From assembly GCF_026626335.1 (NCBI RefSeq), contig NZ_JAPNTZ010000014.1:1-64000 (forward strand): a stretch of 64,000 nucleotides of DNA, in the 5' to 3' direction. The notes beneath the pieces were generated by a model. The model did no database searches. It saw only the letters and a program-made list of their open reading frames with translations, and was not told the origin of the DNA. The stretch comes from Paractinoplanes pyxinae. GTDB taxonomy: Bacteria > Actinomycetota > Actinomycetes > Mycobacteriales > Micromonosporaceae. The translations under genes and the position numbers were made by a program. Shown in pieces: positions 1-8,247 of this stretch. Every line of letters starts with the position of its first letter. Position 1 is the first letter of the stretch.

Positions 1-108
1 GGGCCGCAGCCGGGCCGGGCCGAGATCGGGTGGCCGCGGGATGCCGCCTGGGCCGATGCGGTTGGGCAGGTGCGGCGGGGGGGGGGGGCGTGGGGGGGCG
101 CCGGACGG

Positions 109-270
109 GAAGCGCACCCGCCGCAAAGCGCGGTGCCAGTTGGGTGAGTGGAAGGGCTTTCAGCGCGGCGTAGGCAGGGTGCCGGGCCAAAAGCGGACTC
201 GCTGCGGGATGTCGTGCTGGCTGGGTGAGCGGGCGGGCCTTCAGCGCGGCGTCGGCAGGGCTCCGGAGTC
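109..270. repeat. Degenerate 81-bp tandem repeat over the 3' end of the ROK gene
   Basis: Two imperfect copies, about 109-189 and 190-270, lie exactly 81 bases apart. Both contain the block TTCAGCGCGGCGT(A/C)GGCAGGG. The right copy holds the last codons and stop of the ROK gene; the left copy lies downstream of the stop, and 81 is a multiple of three. This looks like a local duplication of the gene end. A run of 12 G at 77-88 and one of 7 G at 92-98 lie just beyond. No gene is seen in 1-240. Confidence 0.6.
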
Positions 271-1494
271 GATGGCGTCCAGGACTCGGGTGGCGCCGCC
301 GGCGGCGGCTGCGCTGGAGTCCAGGGCTGAGGTGACGATGACCGTGCCGCCGCTGTCGGCGGCGGCTGAGCGGGCGGCCAGCTCGCGCGCGGCGGACGGG
401 ATCAGCCACGGCGCCAGGTCGGTGAAGTAGCCGCCCAGCACCACGCAGGCCGGGTTGATGAGGTTGGCCAGGATGGCGATGCCGTGGCCCAGGTGGGCGC
501 CCGTCTCGGTGAGGGCGTCCAGCACGTGCGCGTCGTCCGCCTTGGCGAGGCGCTGGATCTCGTCCATGTGCGGGCCGAACTCCGAGGGGGACAGGGCCGT
601 CTCGATGCCCACGTCCGGCAACGCCCGCCTGATCACGGCGCCCACACCGGCGTACGCCTCGAGGCAGCCACGGCGGCCGCAGCCGCACACCGGGCCGGCC
701 GGATCGAGCGGCAGGTGGCCGAATTCGCCGGCGAAGCCGCGGGCGCCGCGCAGCAGGCGGAAGTCGCTGATGATGCCGGCGCCGATGCTCGCGCCGCCGG
801 TCAGGTACACCAGGTCGCCCGTTCCGTTCTGGGCGCCCAGCCGTTGTTCGGCCAGGACGGCCAGGTTCGCGTCGTTCTCGACGAGCAGGGGATAGCCGGG
901 TTCGCCCAGCGCGGCCAGCAGCGACTTGCGCACGTCGACCCGTTGCCAGCCGAGCCCGGCCGCCAGCTCGACGACCCCGTCCGCGTCGACCAGGCCGGGC
1001 ACGGCGACCGTCAGGCCCAGCACGCGCCGTCCGTCGTGGGAAAGCTTCGACACCGTACGCCGGGCCAGCGCCGCCAATGCCGCGATCGCTTGTCCCGGCT
1101 GCCCGGCCGTGCCGGAGAAGGCGCGCCGCCAGGACAGCAAGCGCTCGCCGGCCAGGTCGAGCGCCACCGCGGTCAGGTAGTCCGAGTTGATTTCCAGGCC
1201 CACTGCCGCGTACGGGGAACCGTCCAGCACCAGCATCACGGCGGGCCGGCCGATGCGGTTCTCGGTCATGCCGACCTCGCGCACCAGACGCCGGTCGATG
1301 AGGTCGGTGACCAGGCTGGACACGGTGGCCTTGTTGAGGCCCGTCGTGGCCGCGATGTCGGCCCGGGAGCACGGCGCGTGGGTGCGCAGATGGCGCAGCA
1401 CGACGGCCAGATTCGTCGCCCGGACGTCGGCGAAATCGGCCGGTTGCGGCCCGTTCTCCCTGGTGAGCACCGACGACCCCCGCCCCACGAACAT
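241..1494 (-). CDS. ROK-family transcriptional repressor (XylR/NagC type)
   Basis: A sugar-responsive repressor of 417 residues. The N-terminal part (about 15-70) is a winged helix-turn-helix (SRADIAATTGLNKATVSSLV). The rest is the ROK sugar-kinase-like domain, with GEFGHLPL and the zinc-type motif CGCGRRGCLEAY. The frame is open further upstream, but I chose ATG 1494 because it precedes the HTH at the usual distance and leaves a divergent promoter region. It is transcribed away from a sugar ABC transporter and GH42 gene whose promoter carries a XylR-like palindrome, so it most likely controls that operon and senses its sugar. The ligand is not known from sequence. Confidence 0.9.
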   Translation of the reverse strand: MFVGRGSSVLTRENGPQPADFADVRATNLAVVLRHLRTHAPCSRADIAATTGLNKATVSSLVTDLIDRRLVREVGMTENRIGRPAVMLVLDGSPYAAVGLEINSDYLTAVALDLAGERLLSWRRAFSGTAGQPGQAIAALAALARRTVSKLSHDGRRVLGLTVAVPGLVDADGVVELAAGLGWQRVDVRKSLLAALGEPGYPLLVENDANLAVLAEQRLGAQNGTGDLVYLTGGASIGAGIISDFRLLRGARGFAGEFGHLPLDPAGPVCGCGRRGCLEAYAGVGAVIRRALPDVGIETALSPSEFGPHMDEIQRLAKADDAHVLDALTETGAHLGHGIAILANLINPACVVLGGYFTDLAPWLIPSAARELAARSAAADSGGTVIVTSALDSSAAAAGGATRVLDAIDSGALPTPR

Positions 1495-1546
1495 TCCCTT
1501 CGGCAGCGTACGGCACCGAAACCCGGTGGGCCTTGCCGGGCCGCAC

Positions 1547-1571
1547 TTAGTTCGTTTACCGTCCCAACTAA
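1547..1571. promoter_or_regulatory. Putative ROK/XylR operator TTAGTT-N13-AACTAA
   Basis: A perfect 6-bp inverted repeat, TTAGTT (1547-1552) and AACTAA (1566-1571), separated by 13 bases. It lies in the 94-bp gap between the divergent ROK regulator and the binding-protein gene, just 5' of the GAAGGAG ribosome site (1576-1582). XylR-class ROK repressors in Bacillus bind TTAGTT...AACTAA palindromes, so this is a strong operator candidate. The spacing compared with known sites is inference. Confidence 0.7.
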
Positions 1572-1588
1572 AGACGAAGGAGTCAACG

Positions 1589-3250
1589 ATGAAACTCGAT
1601 AGAAGGCAGCTGCTCGCGCTGACCGGGCTGGGCGCGGCGTCGACGGTTCTGGCGGCCTGCGGCGACGCCAAGACGTCCAGCGGCCCGGGCACGACCACTC
1701 AGGATCAACTGACCAAACTGCTTCCCGCGTACGCCCCGAACGAGCTGGTGAAGGCCGACATCCCCAGCGTCAACGGCGCCAACGGCTTCTTCAGCAACCC
1801 GGCGTTCCTGAAGTACCCGGCCAATCCCGTCACCACGGTGAACGGGGTGCCGGGCAAGGGCGGCAGCTACACCACGATGACCCCGCTGTGGGGCGCTATT
1901 CCGTCGGCGAGCGGCAACGCGTACTACGCCGAGGTCAACAAGGTGCTCGGTGCCACGCTCAAGCTGCAGCCGGCCGACGGCTCCAACTACGACAAGGTGC
2001 TGCCCACCCTGTTCGCCGGGGACAAGCTGTCCGACTGGGTGCAGATCCCGAGCTGGAACATGGGGAACCTCGGCTTCGCGGACGCGGTCAACAAGTTCGC
2101 CGACCTGGGCCCCTACCTGTCCGGAGACGCCATCAAGGCGTACCCCAATCTCGCCGCCATCCCCACCAGCGCCTGGCAATGCTGCATCTGGAACGGCAAG
2201 CTGTTCGGCCTGCCCGTGTACTACAGCGGCGCGACGATCGCCGGCACGCTCTTCCACCGCAAGGACATCCTGGCCAAGGAGGGCATCAACCCCGACGACA
2301 TCAAGACCCCGGCCGACCTGGCCGAGCTCGGTAAGCAGCTCACCAGCGCCGCGGCCGGCCGGTGGGCGTTCGATGACGTCTTCGACTCCCTCGGCCAGAT
2401 CTACAAGTTCCCGGTCGACCCCAACCGCTGGGTCATCGACGAGGGCGGGAAGATCATTCACCGGTACGAGACCCCGGGCATCCTCGAGGCGCTGGAGTGG
2501 TACCAGACGCAGGCCAAGGCGGGGCACGTGCACCCGGACGCGCTGGCCGACAAGAAAGAGGACGCCAAGCAGCGCTTCTGGAGCGGCAAGGTGGTCGTCA
2601 CCGGCGACGGCCCGGGCGCCTGGAAGGGCGACGACGCCAAGAGCGGAAAGGCCGCCAACCCTTCGTACGACCGGCAGGCCTTCAAGCTGCTGTCGACCGA
2701 CGGCAAGCCGCAGATCTGGATGAACCCGAGCGCCGGCATGTACAGCTTCCTCAACGCGAAGCTGAGCGCCGACCAGATCAAGGAATGCCTCTCGATCGCC
2801 AACTACCTGGCCGCGCCGTACGGGTCGAAGGAGTACCTGACCGTCAACTTCGGCGTCGAGGGCACCGATTACACGATGGTCGACGGCAACCCGGTGCTCA
2901 CCGAACGCGGCAGCAAAGAGGTGGCCACCACGTACCAGTTCCTCATCACGCCGATCAGCCCGACCACCGTCATCGCCGGGCAGACCCAGGTCGTCAAGGA
3001 CTACGCCGCCTGGGAGGCCGACATGGTGAAGTACGCGGCCAAGCCGGCCTTCTACGGCATGAATGTCACCGAGCCCGCCCAGTACGCGAGCATCAATCAG
3101 CCGATGGTCGACCTCGTCAAGGACATCCGCTACGGCCGCAAGCCCATCTCGGCGTACCAGGAAGGGTTGAAGACCTGGAAGGCGCAGGGCGGCGATCAGC
3201 TGCGCGCCTTCTACGAGGACATCCGCAGCAAGTACGGCACCGGCCAGTGA
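1589..3250 (+). CDS. ABC transporter sugar-binding lipoprotein (Tat-type signal)
   Basis: Extracellular solute-binding protein of 553 residues, the LipO/YtcQ-like class that is larger than ordinary family 1 sugar binders. It starts with a twin-arginine motif (DRRQLLAL) and a lipobox (LAAC, Cys about 24), so it is probably exported folded by Tat and anchored in the membrane. The start at 1589 has GAAGGAG six bases upstream; the longer open frame is an artefact over the promoter. It overlaps the first permease by GTGA. With the two permeases and the GH42 enzyme it should deliver a galactoside or related oligosaccharide. No ATPase gene is present, as is usual for this class, which borrows a shared MsmX-like ATPase. 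Confidence 0.9.
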   Translation: MKLDRRQLLALTGLGAASTVLAACGDAKTSSGPGTTTQDQLTKLLPAYAPNELVKADIPSVNGANGFFSNPAFLKYPANPVTTVNGVPGKGGSYTTMTPLWGAIPSASGNAYYAEVNKVLGATLKLQPADGSNYDKVLPTLFAGDKLSDWVQIPSWNMGNLGFADAVNKFADLGPYLSGDAIKAYPNLAAIPTSAWQCCIWNGKLFGLPVYYSGATIAGTLFHRKDILAKEGINPDDIKTPADLAELGKQLTSAAAGRWAFDDVFDSLGQIYKFPVDPNRWVIDEGGKIIHRYETPGILEALEWYQTQAKAGHVHPDALADKKEDAKQRFWSGKVVVTGDGPGAWKGDDAKSGKAANPSYDRQAFKLLSTDGKPQIWMNPSAGMYSFLNAKLSADQIKECLSIANYLAAPYGSKEYLTVNFGVEGTDYTMVDGNPVLTERGSKEVATTYQFLITPISPTTVIAGQTQVVKDYAAWEADMVKYAAKPAFYGMNVTEPAQYASINQPMVDLVKDIRYGRKPISAYQEGLKTWKAQGGDQLRAFYEDIRSKYGTGQ

Positions 3251-4203
3251 CAGCGCTCCGCGACGCGACGCCGGCTCTTCGAACACCGGATCCGAAGCCG
3301 GTCAAGAAGAGCCGGTTCCGCCGGGACCGGTCGCTGCTGCTGATGGTGATCCCGGCCGTCCTGCTGCTGATCGTCTTCAACTACGTGCCCATGTTCGGCA
3401 CGGCGACGGCCTTCCAGCGCTACAGCATCTACGCCGGCTTCTGGCACAGCCCGTGGTCCGGCCTGGAGACTTTCCGGCAGCTGTTCTCGGATCCGTACTT
3501 CTGGAGCGCGCTCGGCAACACGCTCGAGCTCAGCCTGATCCAGCTCATTTTCTACTTCCCGATCCCGATCGCGCTGGCCCTGCTGCTGCACTCCATCATG
3601 AGCACCAAGGTGCGCACGATCGTGCAGTCGGTCGTCTATCTGCCGCACTTCTTCTCGTGGGTGCTGGCCGTGACCATCTTCCAGCAGATGCTGGGCGGGG
3701 CCGGGGCGCTCAACCAGTTCCTGCGTCAGCACGATCTGGGCACCTTCGACGTGATGACCAACCCGGACACCTTCGCGCTGCTGGTGACCTCGCAGGTGAT
3801 CTGGAAGGAAGCGGGCTGGGGCATCATCGTGTTCCTGGCCGCCCTGGCGGCAATTGACACCCAGCTGTACGAGGCAGCAGCGGCCGACGGAGCCGGGCGC
3901 TGGCGGCGACTCTGGCACATCACGCTTCCCGGCATCCGTGGCGTCATCGTGCTCATGCTCGTGCTGCGCTTGGGCAACGTGCTCACCGTCGGCTTCGAGC
4001 AGATGCTGATCCAGCGGGGCGCGGTCGGGCGGGACGCCGCCGAAGTGCTCGACACGTACGCGTACTACTACGGCGTCGTGAACGCCAACTTCAGCCTCGG
4101 CGCGGCCGCCTCGCTGTTCAAGGGCGTGCTGTCGCTGCTGTTCCTCTTGGCCGCCAACAAAATCGCGCACCTGCTGGGCGAGGACGGACTGTATCGGCGA
4201 TGA
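3247..4203 (+). CDS. Carbohydrate ABC transporter permease (LplB/UgpA-like)
   Basis: Inner-membrane permease of 318 residues with about six hydrophobic segments. The first is the run LLLMVIPAVLLLIVF near residue 28. The coupling-helix EAA loop is visible as EAAAADGAGRWRRLWHITLP about 100 residues from the C terminus. GTG 3247 overlaps the preceding stop by four bases, which indicates translational coupling and sets the start. It pairs with the next permease to form the transmembrane pore of the importer. Confidence 0.92.
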   Translation: MTALRDATPALRTPDPKPVKKSRFRRDRSLLLMVIPAVLLLIVFNYVPMFGTATAFQRYSIYAGFWHSPWSGLETFRQLFSDPYFWSALGNTLELSLIQLIFYFPIPIALALLLHSIMSTKVRTIVQSVVYLPHFFSWVLAVTIFQQMLGGAGALNQFLRQHDLGTFDVMTNPDTFALLVTSQVIWKEAGWGIIVFLAALAAIDTQLYEAAAADGAGRWRRLWHITLPGIRGVIVLMLVLRLGNVLTVGFEQMLIQRGAVGRDAAEVLDTYAYYYGVVNANFSLGAAASLFKGVLSLLFLLAANKIAHLLGEDGLYRR

Positions 4204-5141
4204 CTGTCGTGACCCCGCTGGCGGATCCCAACCGCCGCGCCAGCAACCGGCCCAACTGGGAGGAGCCGCCCACCGCGGCCGGCCAGACGGGCAAGGGCAT
4301 CGTTCTGTTCCTGGTGGTGGCCGTGGTCGCCATCCCGCTCTGGATGGTGTTGCTCACCAGCGTCTCCACGCAGAGCGCGGTCAACCGGGCCGGCGGCATG
4401 GTGCTCGTGCCCGACGGCGTGACCTTCGAGGCGTACCGGCAGATCTTCACCAACCAGTTGGTGATGCACTCGCTCGTGGTCAGCCTGGGCATCACGATCG
4501 TCGGCACTCTGGTGTCGATGGTGGTGACAATCCTTTGCGCGTACGGGCTTTCGCGGCACGGATCGTTCGCCCACCGCCCGATTCTGCTGCTGCTCGTGGC
4601 CACCATGTTCTTCAGCGGCGGCATCATCCCGACGTTCCTGGTCGTCTCGGCCCTCGGCGGGTACGACAGCTACTGGTCGATGATCCTGCCGACCGCCGTG
4701 AGTGTCTTCAACATCCTTGTCGTACGAGCGTTCTTCTCCAACACCGCGCAGGACCTTATCGACGCGGCGGCCATCGACGGCGCCGGGGAATGGCGCACTC
4801 TGTGGTCGGTCGTGCTGCCGACGTCGCGCGCCGTCACCGCAGTGGTGGCCCTGTTCTATGCCGTCGGCTACTGGAACACGTTCTTCAACGCGCTGCTCTT
4901 CCTGCCGGACAACCAGAAGTGGCCGCTGCAGATGGTCATCTACACGTACACCCTGCAGGGCAACGCGATGCCGGGCACCGGCCAGAACACGACCGGCCAG
5001 TACTTCGGCACGCAGGAAATCACTCCGCTGGCCATCCAGATGGCCGTGGTGACGCTGACGCTGATCCCGATCCTGCTGGTGTATCCGTTCGTGCAGCGGC
5101 ACTTCACGAAGGGCGTCCTGCTCGGGGCGATCAAGGGATGA
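4200..5141 (+). CDS. Carbohydrate ABC transporter permease (LplC/YtcP-like)
   Basis: Second permease subunit, 313 residues. It has an N-terminal cytoplasmic tail, then a membrane segment (IVLFLVVAVVAIPLWMVLL, about 34-52) and the EAA loop DAAAIDGAGEWRTLWSVVLP. The 4-base overlaps with the gene before and after (ATGA at both ends) place it in the middle of a tight operon. A periplasmic stretch near residue 265 contains a Gly/Thr/Gln-rich loop. This is the usual partner of LplB-like permeases. Confidence 0.92.
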   Translation: MTVVTPLADPNRRASNRPNWEEPPTAAGQTGKGIVLFLVVAVVAIPLWMVLLTSVSTQSAVNRAGGMVLVPDGVTFEAYRQIFTNQLVMHSLVVSLGITIVGTLVSMVVTILCAYGLSRHGSFAHRPILLLLVATMFFSGGIIPTFLVVSALGGYDSYWSMILPTAVSVFNILVVRAFFSNTAQDLIDAAAIDGAGEWRTLWSVVLPTSRAVTAVVALFYAVGYWNTFFNALLFLPDNQKWPLQMVIYTYTLQGNAMPGTGQNTTGQYFGTQEITPLAIQMAVVTLTLIPILLVYPFVQRHFTKGVLLGAIKG

Positions 5142-6838
5142 TCTGGTTCGGCGGGGACTGGAACCCCGAGCAGTGGCCGCCGCCGGTGTGGGCCGAGGAC
5201 GTGGAGCTGATGCGCCGCGCCCACGTCAACCTGGTCACGGTCGGGGTGTTCTCGTGGTCGCGGCTGGAGCCGGCGCCGGAGAAGTTCGAGTTCAGCTGGC
5301 TCGACGAGGTGCTCGACCTGTTGCAGGCCAACGGGATCGGCGCCTGCCTGGCCACGCCGACGGCCTCGCCGCCGCCGTGGTTCACCGACGGGCTGCCGGT
5401 CACGGCGGCGGGTGTCCCTTTGTCGTACGGTTCCCGAGACACGTACTGCGTCAATGCTCCGCCCTATCGCGCGGCGAGTGAGCGGATCGCGCAGGCGCTG
5501 GCCGACCGCTACGGCGACCACCCGGCCGTGCGGATGTGGCATGTGCACAACGAGTACGGCACGACGTGCTACTGCGACCACTGCGCGGCCGCCTTCCGCC
5601 GGTGGCTTGCCCGCGCGTACGGGAATCCGGAGGCGCTCAACGCTTTCTGGAGCACCGATTTCTGGTCGCAGCGGTACGCGTCCTTCGACGAAGTGCGGCC
5701 ACCGCGGGCGACCCAGTATCTGAGCAATCCCGCCCACGTGCTGGACTACCGCCGCTTCGTCTCGGACGCGATGCTCGACCACTACGTGCTGCAGCGCGAG
5801 ATCCTGCGCCCGACGGGCCGGCCGGTGACGACGAACTTCGCGCTCGGCGGCTGGGTGCCGGTCGACCACGCGCGCTGGTCCCGCGAGGTCGACGTGGTGG
5901 CCGTCGACGACTACCCGGCCACGGTCGCCGGCCACCTCGACGACCGCGCCTTCGTGGCCGACCTGGCCCGCGGCTGGGCCGTCGGCAAGTCTTGGATGGT
6001 GATGGAGCACGCCCCGGGCGCCGTGCTCGAACAGAGTGAAGTCCGAACGCTGGCCGACGGCGAGGCGATGGCCGCCGCCCAGGCCTACACCGACCGCGGC
6101 GCCACCGGCGTCATGTACTTCCAGTGGCGAGCCAGCCGCGGCGGCGCCGAACAGTGGCACCCGGCGATCGTCCCCCACGAGGGCCCCGACACCCCGATCT
6201 TCCGCGAGATCACAGCCGTCGGCGCCGCGCTCGCCGACCGCACGCCGCAAAGCCCGACCGCCACCCGCGCGCTGCTGTACGACGAGCAGACAATGTGGGC
6301 CTGGCAGTCCCCCCATCTGCCGACGAGGCAGATCGACTACGAGGCGACCTGCCGCCGCTGGCACCGCGCCCTGGGCCACCCGGTCGACGTGCTCCCGGTG
6401 GACGCACCCTTGGACGGCTACCGCCTGGTGGCCGCGCCGCTGCTTTACCTGACGTCCGCCGCGACCCACCGCGCGTTGCGTTCATACGTCGAGGCCGGCG
6501 GCACCCTGGTGCTGACCTTCGGCTGCGGCCTGACCGACGAACACTGCCGCGTAACCCCCGGCGCCTTCGACGACCTGCTCGGCGTACGCACAATCCGCCA
6601 CCTACCCGGCGAGGGCCACTTGTGGCTCGACGACATCGAACCCACCACCGCCGAAGTCCTGCTACGAGGCTTCGGCGACCGCCCGATCGTCACCGAACAC
6701 CACTACGGCCGCGGCCTGGTCCGCTTCCTCGCCACCGACCTGGACAACCCCGGCCTCTGGTTCAGTCTCCGGTCAGAGCGCGCCGACGAAGGCTCTGAGC
6801 GTCCGGTGGATCGGGGAGATGTCGGTGCGGTCGGGTAG
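5138..6838 (+). CDS. GH42 beta-galactosidase, probably C-terminally truncated
   Basis: Intracellular hydrolase of galactosides imported by the upstream transporter; 566 residues. The TIM-barrel holds the acid/base Glu139 (HVHNEYG) and the nucleophile Glu290 (MVMEHAPG). The zinc-type cysteine cluster CYCDHC follows at about 144-149. The trimerisation/flavodoxin-like domain is present (SYVEAGGTLVLTFGCG). The protein ends soon after YGRGLVRFLATDLDNPGLWF. The last 20 or so residues (RSERADEG...) are read antisense to the neighbouring TIR-like gene, and the usual small C-terminal beta domain is missing (family members are typically about 650-690 residues). It may be damaged by the join at about 6770. 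Confidence 0.88.
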   Translation: MIWFGGDWNPEQWPPPVWAEDVELMRRAHVNLVTVGVFSWSRLEPAPEKFEFSWLDEVLDLLQANGIGACLATPTASPPPWFTDGLPVTAAGVPLSYGSRDTYCVNAPPYRAASERIAQALADRYGDHPAVRMWHVHNEYGTTCYCDHCAAAFRRWLARAYGNPEALNAFWSTDFWSQRYASFDEVRPPRATQYLSNPAHVLDYRRFVSDAMLDHYVLQREILRPTGRPVTTNFALGGWVPVDHARWSREVDVVAVDDYPATVAGHLDDRAFVADLARGWAVGKSWMVMEHAPGAVLEQSEVRTLADGEAMAAAQAYTDRGATGVMYFQWRASRGGAEQWHPAIVPHEGPDTPIFREITAVGAALADRTPQSPTATRALLYDEQTMWAWQSPHLPTRQIDYEATCRRWHRALGHPVDVLPVDAPLDGYRLVAAPLLYLTSAATHRALRSYVEAGGTLVLTFGCGLTDEHCRVTPGAFDDLLGVRTIRHLPGEGHLWLDDIEPTTAEVLLRGFGDRPIVTEHHYGRGLVRFLATDLDNPGLWFSLRSERADEGSERPVDRGDVGAVG

Positions 6839-7684
6839 GGCGGCGTAGATGTCACCACCCAGATCGGCCGGCATCTTGGAGCCGCTCTCACGCACGATCA
6901 GGACGTTGTGTTTGCCCTTGCGGCCGATGAAGTAGCCGGCCTCGAAGACCACGTTGTCGCGAGGCACGGCGCTGTCCTCACGGCTTTCGTCAGCCAGGTC
7001 GTCATCCTTGGTGAAGAGGAAGACCCCGCCGGTCGATCGCGCCGACGCGGCCTCGATCTGCTCGATGATCGACCGCCCCGGGAGGAAGTCGGTTCGCCAA
7101 TCGAGCACCCGTACCCCCAGCCACTGCAGGTACTGCTTGACGGCAGCGGCGGTCTCGGTCGAGCTGCCGCAATAGCCGAGGAACAGGTCGTGGCGTTCGT
7201 CCATCTGAGCTTTCCAGTAGCCGAACGGCACCTTGAAGTCGTCGGTGTGCAGCCAGGAGACGTCAGCGTCCGATGGGAACCGGCCCAGATAGCCGCCGAA
7301 CGTGAAGTCGAAGACCCCGCGGTTGCGCACGTCGCGCTGCACCAGCACCAGGATCGGCAGGCCCAGGGTGCGGGCCAATGCCCCCTCGTAATGGTTGAAC
7401 TCCGTAGGCAGGACCACCGAGTTGCCGTCGCCGTCCCCGAAATGCCACCGGGGCATACCGAGTATCACCGCGCCACAGCAACGCCGGGCGATCTCGTCAG
7501 CGAGCTCGGGGCTCCAGGACTTGGCTGACGTGAGCCCAGGCTGCCCCCGGGGATTGTGAAAGATCTCCGGCGTGTAGCCCAGCTTGGCGATCTCGTCGAC
7601 GATGCCCCACTTCAGACGGTTCTGCTGATCGTCGAGCCAGATGTCGGCCGGCAGGCTCACATAGACACGGCGGGTGATCAGCAT
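6773..7684 (-). CDS. TIR-like nucleotide-binding protein (CapTIR/PF10137-like), two-domain
   Basis: 303 residues. The C-terminal half (about 166-303) matches the predicted nucleotide-binding TIR-like family found in bacterial anti-phage systems. The visible elements are an opening strand LFLGYCGS, GRSIIEQIEAAS, a VFLFTKDDD strand, and the signature DNVVFEAGYFIGRKGKHNV with a conserved Glu248. The N-terminal half (1-160) resembles an alpha/beta nucleoside-binding fold (VYVSLPADIW; AVILGMPRWHF) that I cannot name. Such TIR domains are often NADases; activity here is inferred. It lies 53 bp behind the sigma gene on the same strand and overlaps the end of the GH42 gene antisense by 66 bp. No cyclase or other CBASS/Pycsar gene adjoins it. 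ATG 7684 was chosen because longer reading would overlap the sigma gene. Confidence 0.75.
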   Translation of the reverse strand: MLITRRVYVSLPADIWLDDQQNRLKWGIVDEIAKLGYTPEIFHNPRGQPGLTSAKSWSPELADEIARRCCGAVILGMPRWHFGDGDGNSVVLPTEFNHYEGALARTLGLPILVLVQRDVRNRGVFDFTFGGYLGRFPSDADVSWLHTDDFKVPFGYWKAQMDERHDLFLGYCGSSTETAAAVKQYLQWLGVRVLDWRTDFLPGRSIIEQIEAASARSTGGVFLFTKDDDLADESREDSAVPRDNVVFEAGYFIGRKGKHNVLIVRESGSKMPADLGGDIYAALPDRTDISPIHRTLRAFVGAL

Positions 7685-7737
7685 GTCGGCCGACGTTACG
7701 CCGCAACGCGGAGGCGTGTCTGTCGGCTTGCAACACT

Positions 7738-8247
7738 TCAGCTTGTTTCGGTCAGGGTGAAGGCGTCGGCCAGGGCGGGGGTGCGGCGCATCGTGGCTAT
7801 GGCTCGGCTGGCTCGGCTTTTCACGGTGCCGGGGGAGCAGCCCAGCTGGGTGGCTATCTCTTGTTCGGAGAGGCCGGCCCAGTAGCGCAGCACGAGGACC
7901 ACGCGCTGGCCGGGTGGGAGCTCGCGCAAGGCGGCCAGCACCACCTCGGCGGTGTCTCGATGGGCGTACGCGTCGCCGGGGGTGGGACGGTCGGGTGGCG
8001 CGGCCGCGGGGACCTCGCGGCGCCACAGGCGGCGGCCGGCTCGCCAGGCGGCGCGGGCCATCACCTGGCGGGTGTAGGCCTCGGGGTCGCCGTCGGCCGG
8101 GAAGCCCAGGCGCTGCCAGCCGCGATAGGTCTTCACCAAGGCTTCCTGGGTCAGGTCCTCGCCGTGGCCGCGGTCGCCGGTGAGCAGCGTGCCGTAGCGG
8201 ACCAGCGCGGGATAGCGGGCGCTGACGAAGTCGGTGAAGCCGTTCAC
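7738..8247 (-). CDS. SigE-family ECF RNA polymerase sigma factor
   Basis: Sigma factor of 169 residues. Region 2 is FTDFVSARYPALVRYGTLLT then GEDLTQEALVKTYRGW. Region 4 is LPPGQRVVLVLRYWAGLSEQEIA with the HTH LGCSPGTVKSRASRAIATMR. This is the short SigE-like (SigE70) group common in actinobacteria. GTG 8247 overlaps the stop of the upstream gene by four bases (GTGA), so it is the second gene of a coupled pair whose partner encodes a membrane protein. A near-copy of this pair occurs at 37143-38644. Confidence 0.9.
   Translation of the reverse strand: MNGFTDFVSARYPALVRYGTLLTGDRGHGEDLTQEALVKTYRGWQRLGFPADGDPEAYTRQVMARAAWRAGRRLWRREVPAAAPPDRPTPGDAYAHRDTAEVVLAALRELPPGQRVVLVLRYWAGLSEQEIATQLGCSPGTVKSRASRAIATMRRTPALADAFTLTETS

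Noticed and set aside
41..430. Gene opposite the end of the ROK repressor
   Set aside because: The frame is Gly/Arg-rich over G runs and overlaps the repressor's well-supported coding end.
7685..8026. Extension of the TIR-like gene to an upstream ATG at 8026
   Set aside because: The added 114 residues are Pro/Arg-rich, overlap the sigma factor on another frame of the same strand and have no similarity.
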